64,000 nt of DNA from Vitis vinifera (Eukaryota; Streptophyta; Magnoliopsida; Vitales; Vitaceae), in contig NC_081822.1 of assembly GCF_030704535.1 (NCBI RefSeq), forward strand, positions 12,083,001-12,147,000, written 5' to 3'. This document shows, in pieces, positions 50,091 through 61,669 of the stretch (positions within the stretch are counted from its first letter, which is position 1; each line of letters starts with the position of its first letter). Position numbers and translations under genes: made by a program. Below the pieces are notes generated by a model, which was given only the letters and a program-made list of their open reading frames with translations, was not told the DNA's origin and did no database searches.

Positions 50091-51392
50091 AAAAAAAGAT
50101 AAAAGAATGTTGAAGGTTGCAAAAGATGTTAATAGGTAGCAAAACATATCATTCCAATAGCATACAACGCCTCCTACATGCGATTGAATATTCAAACATA
50201 ATCATATAAGAGGACACTAAAATCAATTGATATGTACAAGAGATTTACCAAACATAATCATAGAACATATAGGAAGGATAACCCCAAACAAATATACCAA
50301 TAGAAGAAGCTCAAGGACCTCCACATCAAACTCCCTATTGTAAATAAATTTGAGAAAGGCTTTGAGTTTTGAATCTTTACTTTATTTTAAGATAAAATAA
50401 AAATGCTAATATAAAAAGAATAAAAAAAAAATGGTTGTCAAATTTTAGATTAAAAATATATATTTTTTTAGAATTTATTCTGAAAACGAGATAATTTTTT
50501 AAAATATATTTAGAGTGTTTTCACGTATTTTTGGTCTAAAAAAACACAAAAAATGAATTGATAATTTTTATGTTGCAGATAACAATAATGTTTTCATTGA
50601 GAAAATTATTTTTCGTATATAAATTTTTAAACAAGATTTTATACTGTTTTTAAATATGATATTTGCTAAAAGAGTGCAGAAGTGCATTGAATTGTACGTT
50701 AGGAACATGATGGAATCAAGAAGAAAGGCAGAGAGTCCAAGCCCAGTGAAGCCCGTATAATCTTGGGCTAAAAGCCTACATAAAGGTTGACTTAAGTTGA
50801 TAAATTTGAAAGGGGCTCCACGGAAGGATAGGATTGACAACACACAAAAAATTACCAAAATATATATATATATAATTGTGAACAAAAAATGTCGTATTTC
50901 ACCCTTTGAATACTCTCACATTCATTCTAAAATTAAAACTTCTAATAACCATAAAAGTTTAATAAGAGTCAACTACTTAAATATAAAAATTAAGTTAATC
51001 ACTCAAAATAAAAAATATTTTAATTAAATTTTAGAAATTAAATCAAATAAAATTTAGATTTTAGAAGCTTTGTGAAATTGAGTTTCCTTTCAAACAATAG
51101 CAAGAGTCCTTGGATTTATGGATCTTTAGTTATGAATCTTTAGTTTGTGAGGAGTAAACTAGTCATAATCCATTTAGGATTTCAATTTTCATTTTCTCAA
51201 ACTTTTAAGCTTGTGAAAAACAAACTTTAATCCTACTCCAACTTGGGGTTTTGGAGTTAGAATCAAATACTACAAAGGTTAAATAAAACGTTAGAGGTTG
51301 GGCGAAAAAAAAAGAAAGAAAAAAGAGAAGTGTTAAAAAAATAAAAATTAGTTATTTTTCAAGATTGAAGATAGTAGAGCCGATTTTGTTTG

Positions 51393-51875
51393 ATGGGCAA
51401 GGGAAAGGGAAAAGGAAAGTCGAATGACAAATCCACTTGTATGTGTCAATTCTCCATTGATGAGGAGATTGTGGCTAGTATCTTTGTTCATCCTAATACT
51501 TTCAATCAATAAGAAATTGAAGTAGAAAAATACTTTAGGGAAGAATTTGAAGAAGAATCTTGTAAGGTAAGGCGAAAAGATGTCCAAGGTTTGATTGAAG
51601 TTGAGAATCCTAATTGGGGGAAACTAGATATCTTCAAAATTAGAGATATTTATATTGAAAAAACAACTCAACTTTTCAGACGTGAAAAAAATGAAATAGA
51701 TAAGCAAAAAAGACACGAACAAGGTATAAAATTACACGAGTAAGGAAAAACAGGACAAACAAGGAATAATTTAAAACGTTTAACTTTGATTTGATAACAA
51801 ATAGTTGATGCTATTATGAAACGAGAAGAAGAAAAAGTTTTCAAAGAGAAAAAGAACGTTTAGACTCACAAATGA
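51393..51875 (+). pseudogene. PDAP1-like (28 kDa heat/acid-stable phosphoprotein) processed pseudogene
   Basis: The frame opens at 51393 with MGKGKGKGKSNDKST and continues CQFSIDEEIV, then GLIEVENPNWGKL, KIRDIYIEKTTQL, RREKNEIDKQKRHEQ, GKTGQTRNNLKRLTLI and KREEEKVFKEKK. This follows the plant PDAP1 order (MGRGK-type start, LIEVENPN, KTTELSRRERE, GKTEQARKDLERLALI, KKREEEK). Three or more in-frame stops break it. No introns interrupt the homology, which fits a retrocopy. The parent gene is outside this window. Confidence 0.72.
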
Positions 51876-52141
51876 CCTTGATTGATGATAAAACATTATG
51901 CAAGTAAACTTCTTTTGATTGAATGTTTGAATAGCAATTTATTTTATTTTATTTTATTTATTTTTATTGAATACTAAAGATCTTATATTGAGACCCATAA
52001 TATTAATAGAGCATGAATATTATAAACATAACAATATTAATATAAATAAAGTATGAGGTCATGTATGTAATGAAATATTAGTTTAAAAGTATTTAATAAA
52101 TATTTTGTTTATTCATTAAACTTTGGGTTTTTATAAGAGGG

Positions 52142-52144
<3 letters not shown>

Positions 52145-52183
<39 letters not shown>
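52145..52183. repeat. TA dinucleotide microsatellite
   Basis: An uninterrupted run of about 19 TA units. Likely length-polymorphic. No role is visible. Confidence 0.95.
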
Positions 52184-52184
<1 letters not shown>

Positions 52185-52254
52185 TATATGTGTGTGTAAT
52201 ATCATCCTTTATATAAAATTTTAAAATCAAACGAGATTTAATAATTAAAATGAT

Positions 52255-52690
52255 TGTTTGGAACCATTTCCGAGTTTTTTAAAACATCCTTTTGTTTGTA
52301 AAAATAAAAAACTATTTTGTGAACTCCAAAACACTTCTTAAATTTTTTTTCTGATGGAAAAGAGTTTTTTAAAAATTTATTGAAAAACTAGGATGTTTTT
52401 TTTAGATCATATTTTTGTTAAAAAAAGGGGAAAAAAGAAGCCATTCTTTCGTGGTTTAAAAAATGGGATCATTTTTGTGGGATGAAATCATATTTTTATC
52501 ATTTGGAGACTTTGGAGGATTTGTCTAGGAACAAGATCAGAAAACACCTCAAAAAATTGAGAACCATCGCTAACGGTCTTCTCATCTGGCAACAAAAATT
52601 CTCAGCTTGCAGTTGTGCAGTTTTGGAAAACCGCACATTATCACGGAACAAAATATCTAATACTATACCTTTCCAGATATGATCAATTAA
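52255..52690. repeat. Dispersed repeat, copy 2, next to the broken EAR-gene copy
   Basis: The block from about 52310 to 52680 is nearly identical to 60345-60700. Shared landmarks are CCATTCTTTCGTGGTTTAAA, CACCTCAAAAAATTGAGAAC, CGCTAACGGTCTTCTCATCT and GTGCAGTTTTGGAAAACCGC. Short deletions distinguish it, for example the loss of AGCCCAGTTTC and of GTTAATAAC relative to the other copy. It sits where the fourth exon of the neighbouring pseudogene should be. No protein family was recognised on either strand. Confidence 0.85.
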
Positions 52691-52796
52691 TTTTATAACT
52701 ATTTCTTCTTTATATTTGTTCAAATCCCAATTCCCAAAAGTTCCAGAAGGAAAAATAAAAATAAAAATAAAAAATAAAAAAACTAGAAAAAATTAC

Positions 52797-53411
52797 CTGT
52801 TGTTTTCTTTCCTTCAATTTTGAGTTGAGAGCTTTCAACGTGCTGCACAACACCTTCCCATTCTCGATTTCCTGATTGGATTTTAAGGAAATATTAGAAA
52901 CGATTTGATGATCATACCTATTTTGAAAAAAAAAATAATTCACGAAAAAGACGAATCCACAAACTCACCGATTTTAGCAACTCTCTCTGATGAGTCGAAC
53001 CGTCTTCAACAAATCTTCCTTCTTCTGCAGAAACAAGAAATCCCAAAAATGTCATATTCTTTTTCTTTTTTTTTTCAATAATTCATAAAAAAAAATAAGA
53101 CATCAAATTTCAAATATATAGAACGACAAAAATGAAAATCAGAAATAGAAAAAAGTGAACTATCAAAAAACCAGAGGACTTATGAACTATACCTTTTTAT
53201 ATGAAACCTTTGTGCGCTTACATTTCTCATCCGATTCGCTGGGGAAGAAGGAGAGCGGCATGGTAGGACTGGAAACATTCGCACATGTAGGAGCCAAAGA
53301 CAAGCTTGGATCAATGGCCGATCTCTTCCTCCTAAAGCCCCAAGTCAATGGAAGACGAGACTCAAATTCGAAGATTATGTGAGGAATCAGTAGAAGGATG
53401 TCAGCAACCTC
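52797..53411 (-). pseudogene. Broken inverted copy of the EAR/coiled-coil gene at 55239
   Basis: Three exons align with the intact gene. Exon 1 remnant 53193-53411 encodes EVADILLLIPHIIFEFESR and FRRKRSAIDPSL, then PLSFFPSESDEKCKRTK. Exon 2 is 52969-53024, 56 nt instead of 63, so a 7-nt deletion shifts the frame. Exon 3 is 52797-52871, still 75 nt, encoding EIENGKVLCSTLKALNSKLK. Splice sites are preserved. A stop codon precedes the homologous part of exon 1, the N-terminal MKRKSC part is not found, and exon 4 with the EAR motifs is missing, with the dispersed repeat in its place. The two copies face away from each other about 1.8 kb apart. A transcribed truncated paralog is possible but unlikely to give a working protein. 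Confidence 0.8.
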
Positions 53412-54371
53412 TCAACTGAAGAATGAACACGGGGATGGACGACGGAAAAAGAGAGGTAGAGAGCGAGCGCCAGCTGGGAGCGAAATCTTGAAAGTAGTCT
53501 TCTTACCGTTGCAAAATTGCAATCATTATAATACATTTTAAATAATATATATTAGATTTAGTTACTAAAAACGTTTCTAAGAGCAGGAATTAGAAAGCCA
53601 AAAAAGCATTGAAAGAAATAACGTTAAATTTTAAATAAATACATTTTTTAAAAACTTTATTTTTTCAGGAAAATATTTAAAAACATTTATAATACCTTAT
53701 TTTTTTTTTTTTTTCTATCTCATTTTTCAAATTATTTAAATAAAATAGAATAAATTTTCTTAATATTTTTTTCTTTTTTCTTTTCTTAGCATTTTTCAAG
53801 AATCCACCATATCCTAAATAGATTTCATTATTTATTTGGGAGCTAGGATAAAGCTAAATTTTGTTTAATCATAAATCTACATATAAATAACTCATTATTT
53901 ATAATAAATTATATAATTAAAATAAAAAACATAATGATAAATGTGGTAAATTTATAAGAAGTATACTAAAAGTTTTGAAATAAATAATTTATACTCATTT
54001 TTAAGTATTTATATTCACCTTTGAAATACATAATGATTAAGAAATAGCCATCGAATAAAAAATAATAATGATAATATTTCATTTAAAATGAATTTAAAAA
54101 TAAATAAAATTTAATTTTTTTAACACATAAATGAGTTAAGTCTTTTATTATATGTACACATTTATTATATATTTTTTACCAACAAAGTATTTTAAAGTGC
54201 TTTAATCATAATTTTTAGGTTTCATCTAAATTCAATTTATTCAAGTTGTAGTTTTAATCTTTTATGTAAAAATAAGTACTTATTTTATAGTTTTTAAAAA
54301 TTATATTAATATTATAAAATCCAAAGAAAGTAAATTTTTTAAAATTTTTGTACTTTTATGAAACAATTTAA

Positions 54372-54639
54372 AGTTATGTTTGATTCTAGAAAAATTGGAG
54401 GGAAAATATAAGGAAAAAAAATAAAAGATAAAATTAAAGTGTTAAATTATTTTTATTTGTTATTTCAAACTTATTTTAATTGTTTTAACTTATCATTATA
54501 AAAATTAAATAATTTAAAAATATATAAAATTTTAACTAATTTTAATTATATTTAATTTTATTTGAATTTTTTTTTATAATAATCAAACATGAAAAAATCT
54601 TTTAAAAATATTTTCTTTTCTTTGGAACTAAACATAACT
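54372..54639. mobile_element. MITE, 268 bp, second family copy
   Basis: Inverted ends AGTTATGTTTGATTC (54372-54386) and GGAACTAAACATAACT (54624-54639) flank an AT-rich interior. It pairs with 47435-47703 in length and end sequence. No transposase. Confidence 0.58.
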
Positions 54640-55104
54640 TAAAAATTACAAACTTTTTAATGAGTTTTTGTTCCATAATAAAATGCATTATTATTTATTT
54701 TCTTTTAAAAGTAAAAGTAAGAAAGTATGTCATGTGAATTTTGATTGCTATTAGACTTTAAGGAGAGGATGCTATTTTTAAAGCTGAAAAATTAGTGATT
54801 AAAATTTCTGAAAATATATATATAAACAAAAATTTAGTAGAGGAAATTGAGTAGGAGACTTCATCCTCTTAACATTCCTAGATTGTCTCTAATTCTATTT
54901 CTATTTCTCAAACATAATCAACTTCAAATACCCTCCAAACCAAATCTTCCAAAAAATAATAAATAAATAAAACAAATTATATTCGCAAATCTTTTAGAAA
55001 ATAGATATAATCACTTTTTCAGTTTTTCCAGCTGTTCCTGCGTGTTTTGAATGACGCTTAATCTTAAAAACTGAGACATTCCATTTCACCTTCTGCTTCC
55101 GCTT

Positions 55105-55151
55105 TTCTCTCTCTCTCGCGCTCCCGCTCTCTCTCTCTCTCTCTCTCTCTC
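55105..55151 (+). repeat. CT microsatellite in 5'UTR/core promoter
   Basis: Two CT-repeat runs broken by CGCGCTCCCG lie about 90-135 bp upstream of the ATG at 55239. Pyrimidine patches and CT-repeats are common near plant transcription starts. Confidence 0.8.
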
Positions 55152-55238
55152 ATCCATTCCCCTTTTTTACTTCTTCAGTCCAGACTTCATCGTTTCTTGT
55201 TGATTTTGAGTCACAATCTGTGCATCCTTGAAGCCACA

Positions 55239-57200
55239 ATGAAGAGAAAGAGTTGCAGTCCTTGCGACTCTCTCGAGAGCTTCTTTGATGATAATGAATT
55301 GGAGGTTTCTGAAATCCTGATCCAAATTCCCCTCATAATCTTCCAAGCTGAGAATCGCAATCGTCTTTTAGTCCCTTGGGGCGTTAGGAAGAGAAGATCT
55401 GCCATTGATCCTGAGTTATATCCGCCTTCTGTTCCTTCATCGTCGTCGCCTCATCTTCCCGGGACTTGTGTGGGTCCGACTTGTGACGATGATGATCCTC
55501 AAGCGAAGGTCGAACCTTCCAGCCCTGCCACGCCTCTCTCCTTCTCCCCCAGCGAAACTGATGGCAAGTCTAAGCGCTCTAAGAAGAGTGTTTCATCTAA
55601 AAAGGTATCTTTCACAAATATTTCTGATTTCGAAATCATTCGTTTACTGTGTGGTTTCCGTTTTTTTATTTTCCGATTTTTGTTTTCAGTTCTTGATATT
55701 TGAAATACTATGTCTTATTAAGTACCCATGTCCTGTTCCTGTATTCAAGGATTGAAATGTCGAAAAATTTCGGCGATATTTATCCGAAATACCGCTTATC
55801 GGCCGGCTTCACACAATATTCGTCACCGATTATCGGTCGACGGAAATTTCGGTAATTTTCGAAAATATCACCGAATTTATCGGTATTTTTACCGATTTTT
55901 CGGGGAATTTCCCGATATCTCCTACCAGTCCAGCCCGCGCACAGGATACAAAATCTGTCCATTTTTTTTAAAAAAAAACATAAGATGTTATTTGGTAATC
56001 TTATCATGATTTGCAGGCAAAGGTTGTGTTTTTCAGCCTGGCTCAAAAATCGTGGATTTAGGGTTCGTGAAATTTAAATCCAATGGTACAAAAGCAAAGA
56101 GGCCCCTAGAACAGATCCAGAAAACACAGGGAGCAAAAAAAAAAAGCAATTTTTTTGGTTTTCCTTGGGGGTTTTGCATGGATTTTCTCGGAAAGGATGA
56201 ATTTTCCAGGAAATCGAATGGGGGATGGATTTTCTTGGGAATCAAACGGGGGTTGCAAAAATAAAATAAAAATAATAACATGATTAGATTAGTACCTGCG
56301 AGGATTGAGAGTGGCAGAGGAAAATAGGGCCTTTTTAGGGATTCTCTCGTCTGGAGGGCAACTTCAGAAAAGGCTTCTTGATGCCCGAGTGAGAGAATAG
56401 GTGGCCCTTTTGATTTTTAGATTTAGTAGAGATAAAAAAAAAAAAAAAATCTGACATCTTTGTGACTACTTTTCTTGTTGTCCAGAAGAAGGAAAATTTG
56501 TTGAAGATGGTTGAGGATTTGACTCATCAGAAGGAGTCGCTAATGACGGTGAGTTTGTTAATCTGAGGGTTTGTTTTTTTCTTGAATTTTTTTTTTCCAA
56601 AAAGGGCATTATCTTTAAATTGTTTCTAATATTTGCTTAAAATTAAATCAGGAAATTGAGAATGTCGAGCGGTTCTACAAGCAGTTGAAAGCTCTCAAAT
56701 CAGAATTAAAGGCAAAAAAACAACAGGTACTTTGAAATAAACCTTCTTCAAACTCTTTTTTTCTTCTACTTTTTTTAAGGTTTTTTTTTCTCCTCCTGTT
56801 GAACTTTTCTGAAGTGGGGTCTAAACTAATTTGAATTTTATTTTGGTGATTACAGTTGAATCTTGATACGGCAATAGCCGAAGCCAGAGTGGAGAGCAGA
56901 GAGCAAGACCATCATCAACAGCCACTGCCACTCCTCCTTCACGAATCTGCCCCAGCCAGTGCTTTGGTGTCCAACCCTATGGGCCCACCTGTTATACCTG
57001 ATCTCAACGTCTCCCCGGAGGAGACTCTTGGACCGGAACTAGTTGCGTCGTTGGATCTCAACCTCAGTATTGCTCTGAACGCTGATACCACACAACTGAA
57101 TAGGGCTGCAGCTGCTCAGGCCAGGAAGAAGAGGCTTCAAATTTACAAAGTGAAGAAACCCAAAGGCGGTTCAAGTCCCTCTATCCTCTCTTTTGGTTAG
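55239..57200 (+). CDS. Unrecognised nuclear-type protein with coiled coil and EAR repressor motif, 4 exons
   Basis: I do not recognise the family. Exons 55239-55604, 56486-56548, 56652-56726 and 56856-57200 give 849 nt, 282 aa; all introns are phase 0. Residues 1-122 include an acidic start (SLESFFDDNELEVSEIL), PWGVRKRRSAIDPELYP and a Ser/Pro-rich part ending in a basic cluster (SKRSKKSVSSKK). Residues 121-170 are Lys/Glu/Leu-rich and predicted coiled coil (KKENLLKMVEDLTHQKESL, VERFYKQLKALKSELKAKK). Two DLN-type motifs follow: IPDLNVSP (about 215-222) and SLDLNLSIAL (about 233-242), the latter an LxLxL EAR motif that in plants recruits TOPLESS co-repressors. A basic C-terminus (ARKKRLQIYKVKKPK) may be a nuclear localisation signal. 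The basic cluster followed by a leucine-rich helix is reminiscent of bZIP proteins, but the canonical N-x7-R is absent. Intron 1 holds a repeat insertion. A broken inverted copy lies at 52797-53411. A transcriptional repressor adaptor is my inference. Confidence 0.85.
55735..56440. mobile_element. Repeat insertion with TTTCGG/ACCGAT periodicity in intron 1
   Basis: From about 55757 to 55920 the sequence repeats short motifs on both strands (AAATTTCGGCGATATTT, GAAATTTCGGTAATTTTCG, CACCGAATTTATCGGTATTT, CCGATTTTTCGG), unlike the surrounding intron. The stretch continues with unrelated mid-GC sequence to about 56440. No transposase or clear target duplication was found; the class is unknown. Confidence 0.45.
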
Positions 57201-58254
<1,054 letters not shown>

Positions 58255-58954
58255 CTATGAAAACAAAAAATTAACATTCATAAACCGTTAATTGGATCCA
58301 AAAACAACCACAAACATATATGTCTTAATGAATAGAAAAATCTATGAAAAGAATTGAGAAATTTATTTCTCAATGATTCAACATGATGTGTCTATGCTAC
58401 CACTTGTAGGGATTACCCAAACTACTTGTAGGAATACTTAAACACCAAATCTCATGTTATAATCTATTCAAGATCTCATATTAATAGCTCAACTACAACA
58501 AAATCATGTTATAACCCAAAATCTAGATCATATGTTTCAACCTCAAAATTTAGATCATGTTAAATCATCAAGAAAAGTAAATCGGAAGCGTACATGAATC
58601 CATTATGATACAATGGAATGGGGTTTGTTAGTCTTTCATGTTTAAACTTTTCTTCTCCAAAGAAAAACAAATCATATTTCACTCAATGATGGAATATGAG
58701 TAAAATCTTTGATTATTTAGATCGAGGACCTCAACGTATTTATATTATATTATATTATTTTATTTTATTTTTAATCCATCATAAAAATAAAATAAAATCA
58801 AGTGGTCTATACACATTAAAGCCCACACTTAATGAGATGTTAGTCCAATAAATAAATAAAAACTTATCTAGTCATTTTAATGGGCTAAATGAAAATGAAA
58901 GCTAATAATTTACAATTAATAAAAAACACATGTGGGCCCACTTTAATAATTTCC

Positions 58955-59834
58955 CAACATGCGATACCTTCCATACACACTCAAGTACGATAACCATTTG
59001 CTCATTTCCTAAGAGGTCATGAGATTCATCAACTAAAATAAAGAAAAAAGCATTTTCAAGATATATGATAATAACATTTATGGTTTCAATTGCAGTAGCT
59101 CTAACAATATCTTTTTTCATGACCATTTTTCAAAATAAATAATCCTCATTGTGATCAACAAGAAATCTAAAAAGTTCAAGAAAGGTTTCATTGGTTACTA
59201 GAATCTTCATATTCATCATGACCATGAAATGTAATCCCTTGTCTAAAAAGAAATCAAACACAATCGATAAATGCATTTAAATGAATTCAATATTCACTTC
59301 GAACTTGGTTTGATTGTTAGGAGGAAATTGTTTCAATATGTTGCCTTTGGTTTAAGAAGGCTTCACATTTGCTCCAAGCTTGATTATAAGCATTAAAGAG
59401 GACTACAACATAAATATCGAACTTTTATTTCTTCTTCCAATTTGAGAACCCTTCACTAACAATTGAATCATTGTCTGCTAGTTCTCCAATATTTGGTTTG
59501 AAAAGATAGTAACATAAACAAAATGTCAGTATCTTTTGCTATGCTATACTTCAATCAATTAGGAAATTTAGTAAACTAAGCAGGATTGAATCGTTGTGAT
59601 GTTTCACCAAATCTTAAAGGGGAAATTATATTTTTGATGCTAACATGGACCCTTTTGCAAGTATGCTCTTCGAACTTTATCTCAAACATTAGGATTATAA
59701 TCCAAAATCAACCTAGGGTCCGCAAAAAGATCCTCTAAGTTGATTTCAATCTAACTTTGTTTCAAATCTTTATTATTTCTTTTTAAAGTAGTTGACGATT
59801 CGAATTCTGATTTTCTATTAAAGTATTTCTCCAT
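58955..59834 (-). mobile_element. hAT transposase remnant (DUF4371/ZMYM1-like)
   Basis: On the minus strand it starts MEKYFNRKSEFESSTTLKR (ATG at 59834-59832), followed by INLEDLFADPRLI, LDYNPN and KVRRAYLQKGPC, the N-terminal signature of plant zinc-finger-MYM-type hAT transposases. Further on come KDIVRATAIETINVIIIYL and ILVDESHDLLGNEQMVIVL, matching the DUF4371 block. Many stops and frameshifts separate the pieces, and the dimerisation end is missing. Terminal inverted repeats were not identified. Confidence 0.72.
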
Positions 59835-60294
59835 AGTTGTTTCAAATTTTGATTTATATATTATTAATGATATTGTCAAGCTTCAAAATTAATAATACTA
59901 AGAAATAAAAAACTTTTTAATATATTATTTATTTCACAATGACATTTACATAAAAGTTAACTAATGGATTTCATTAATAAATTTTAATAATATATTAATA
60001 ACATTCAAACAACACTATATTTAATAATAAACTATTTAAACAAAGTGTTTTTTAAATGCAATTTTATTTTTCTATATTTATCATTATATTATATAAAAAT
60101 TATATAAATTAAGTACACAATATTAGTATAAATAAAAAGATAAAAGTCAATACAAATTCTAACAAAAATATATTTCATTCTACAACAAACTCTCTCATGG
60201 TATGAATTTAAGTAAAATATCAATACAAATTCCAACAAAAATATATTCCATTCCACAACAAACTCTCATGCTATTTTAATCTAATATACAGGCT

Positions 60295-61054
60295 TTTGTT
60301 CTTAAAAATAAAAACACTATTTTGTAAACTTCAAAACACTTCTTACATTTTTTTTTCGGATAGAAAAGAGTTTTTTTTTTAAATCATATTTTTTGGGAAA
60401 TATTTTTGTTAAAAAAGGAAAAAAAAAAAAAAAAAAGCCATTCTTTCGTGGTTTAAAAAATGGGATCATTTTTGTAGGATGAAATCATATTTTTATCATT
60501 TGAAGACTTATAGTGGAGGATTTGTCTAGCCCAGTTTCAAGATCAGAAAACACCTCAAAAAATTGAGAACCAAGTTAATAACATCGCTAACGGTCTTCTC
60601 ATCTGGCAACAAAAATTCTCAGCTTGCAGTTGTGCAGTTTTGGAAAACCGCACATTATCACGGAACAAAATATCTAATACTATACTTCGAATATTTTCAT
60701 CAAAATATCTGTAATATAGGGTTACTGATTCTACTCCTTTGCAGATATACGATAAAAAATTTTAACTATAAGACATAAATTTTTTTAAATAATTTATTCT
60801 TAATACTAAGCTTTATAATTAATTGTAGAATAAGAGTATGTTTGATAGTGATTTTATAAAACGCTTTTAATATTTTTAACACTTTAAAAATTTTATTATT
60901 AAAGTGTTAAAAAGACTAAAAACGTTTTATAGAATCACTATCAAACACACTCTAAATCAAAATTATACCAATTTTGTAATATTAATTTTAACATATATTT
61001 TTTCTTATTTAACATTATTATATCATATCTATATTAACTTTTTTAAAAACTCAA

Positions 61055-61080
<26 letters not shown>
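60295..61080. repeat. Dispersed repeat, copy 3 (most complete)
   Basis: 60345-60700 is nearly identical to 52310-52680, and 60420-60570 plus 61000-61075 match copy 1 at 48617-48890. A MITE (60834-60952) interrupts it. It therefore links the two partial copies and gives the best view of the full unit, about 0.65 kb without the MITE. Confidence 0.82.
60834..60952. mobile_element. MITE with near-perfect terminal inverted repeats
   Basis: GAGTATGTTTGATAGTGATT (60834 on) pairs with the inverse of the right end, GAGTGTGTTTGATAGTGATT. Inner parts TTAACACTTT and AAAGTGTTAA also pair, so the whole 119-bp element can fold into one hairpin. A diverged relative lies at 37325-37432. Confidence 0.75.

Positions 61081-61121
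<41 letters not shown>
61060..61121. repeat. AT dinucleotide microsatellite
   Basis: An uninterrupted run of about 31 AT units at the edge of the dispersed repeat; copy 1 of that repeat ends in the same place with a short (AT)n at 48888-48895. Confidence 0.95.
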
Positions 61122-61123
<2 letters not shown>

Positions 61124-61669
61124 GTCCGATGTTCTAGAGATCGAATCATAAACCGATATTTTCTTCGAAGCATATGAATTATGATATGTGGACAAAGAGG
61201 TCCTAATCATGATGATGGAACATATCTTTCCTCCTCAAAGTGCAAAACCACACATTACTTCTCCTAATTATATTTTAGTACGTTTTAACACAGACAACAT
61301 AAAAATTTTAAAAAAGATGACAAAAAATTTAAATTCAAATATGAAACAATATCAAGACAACCAAATTACCTTTAGAATCCTCTTGATAGTGTTTTTTAAA
61401 AAATATTTTTAACAAGTAGACTTGGTGTCGCTAGCACCTCGATGCTCGTGGCCAAATCTCCGATCACCAGAGGAAGCTTCGGGACGAATTCAATCCTTTG
61501 CCCATGAGCCATTGCGAGTGAGCGGACAATTAAGGTGGCAATACAAGTGTTTTTTGAAGAAAAAATAGGTGTGGACTGAAATCTCAACAACATTTCTAAA
61601 AATGTGAAAAATTACTTTTAATATTAAAAAAATTACTTGTAATGTTTTACGAAAAAACATTTAGGTAGG

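Larger units (their letters stand above)
53412..55238. other. AT-rich spacer between the inverted gene copies, includes 5'UTR of the intact gene
   Basis: Very AT-rich, no coding signal. It contains the MITE at 54372-54639. The last 170 bp, with a CT-repeat at 55105-55151, are probably the core promoter and 5'UTR of the gene starting at 55239. Confidence 0.45.

Noticed and set aside
50568-51027. Open frames of 105 and 76 aa on opposite strands
   Set aside because: Low-complexity AT-rich codons, no splice context, and overlap with a duplicated non-coding flank.
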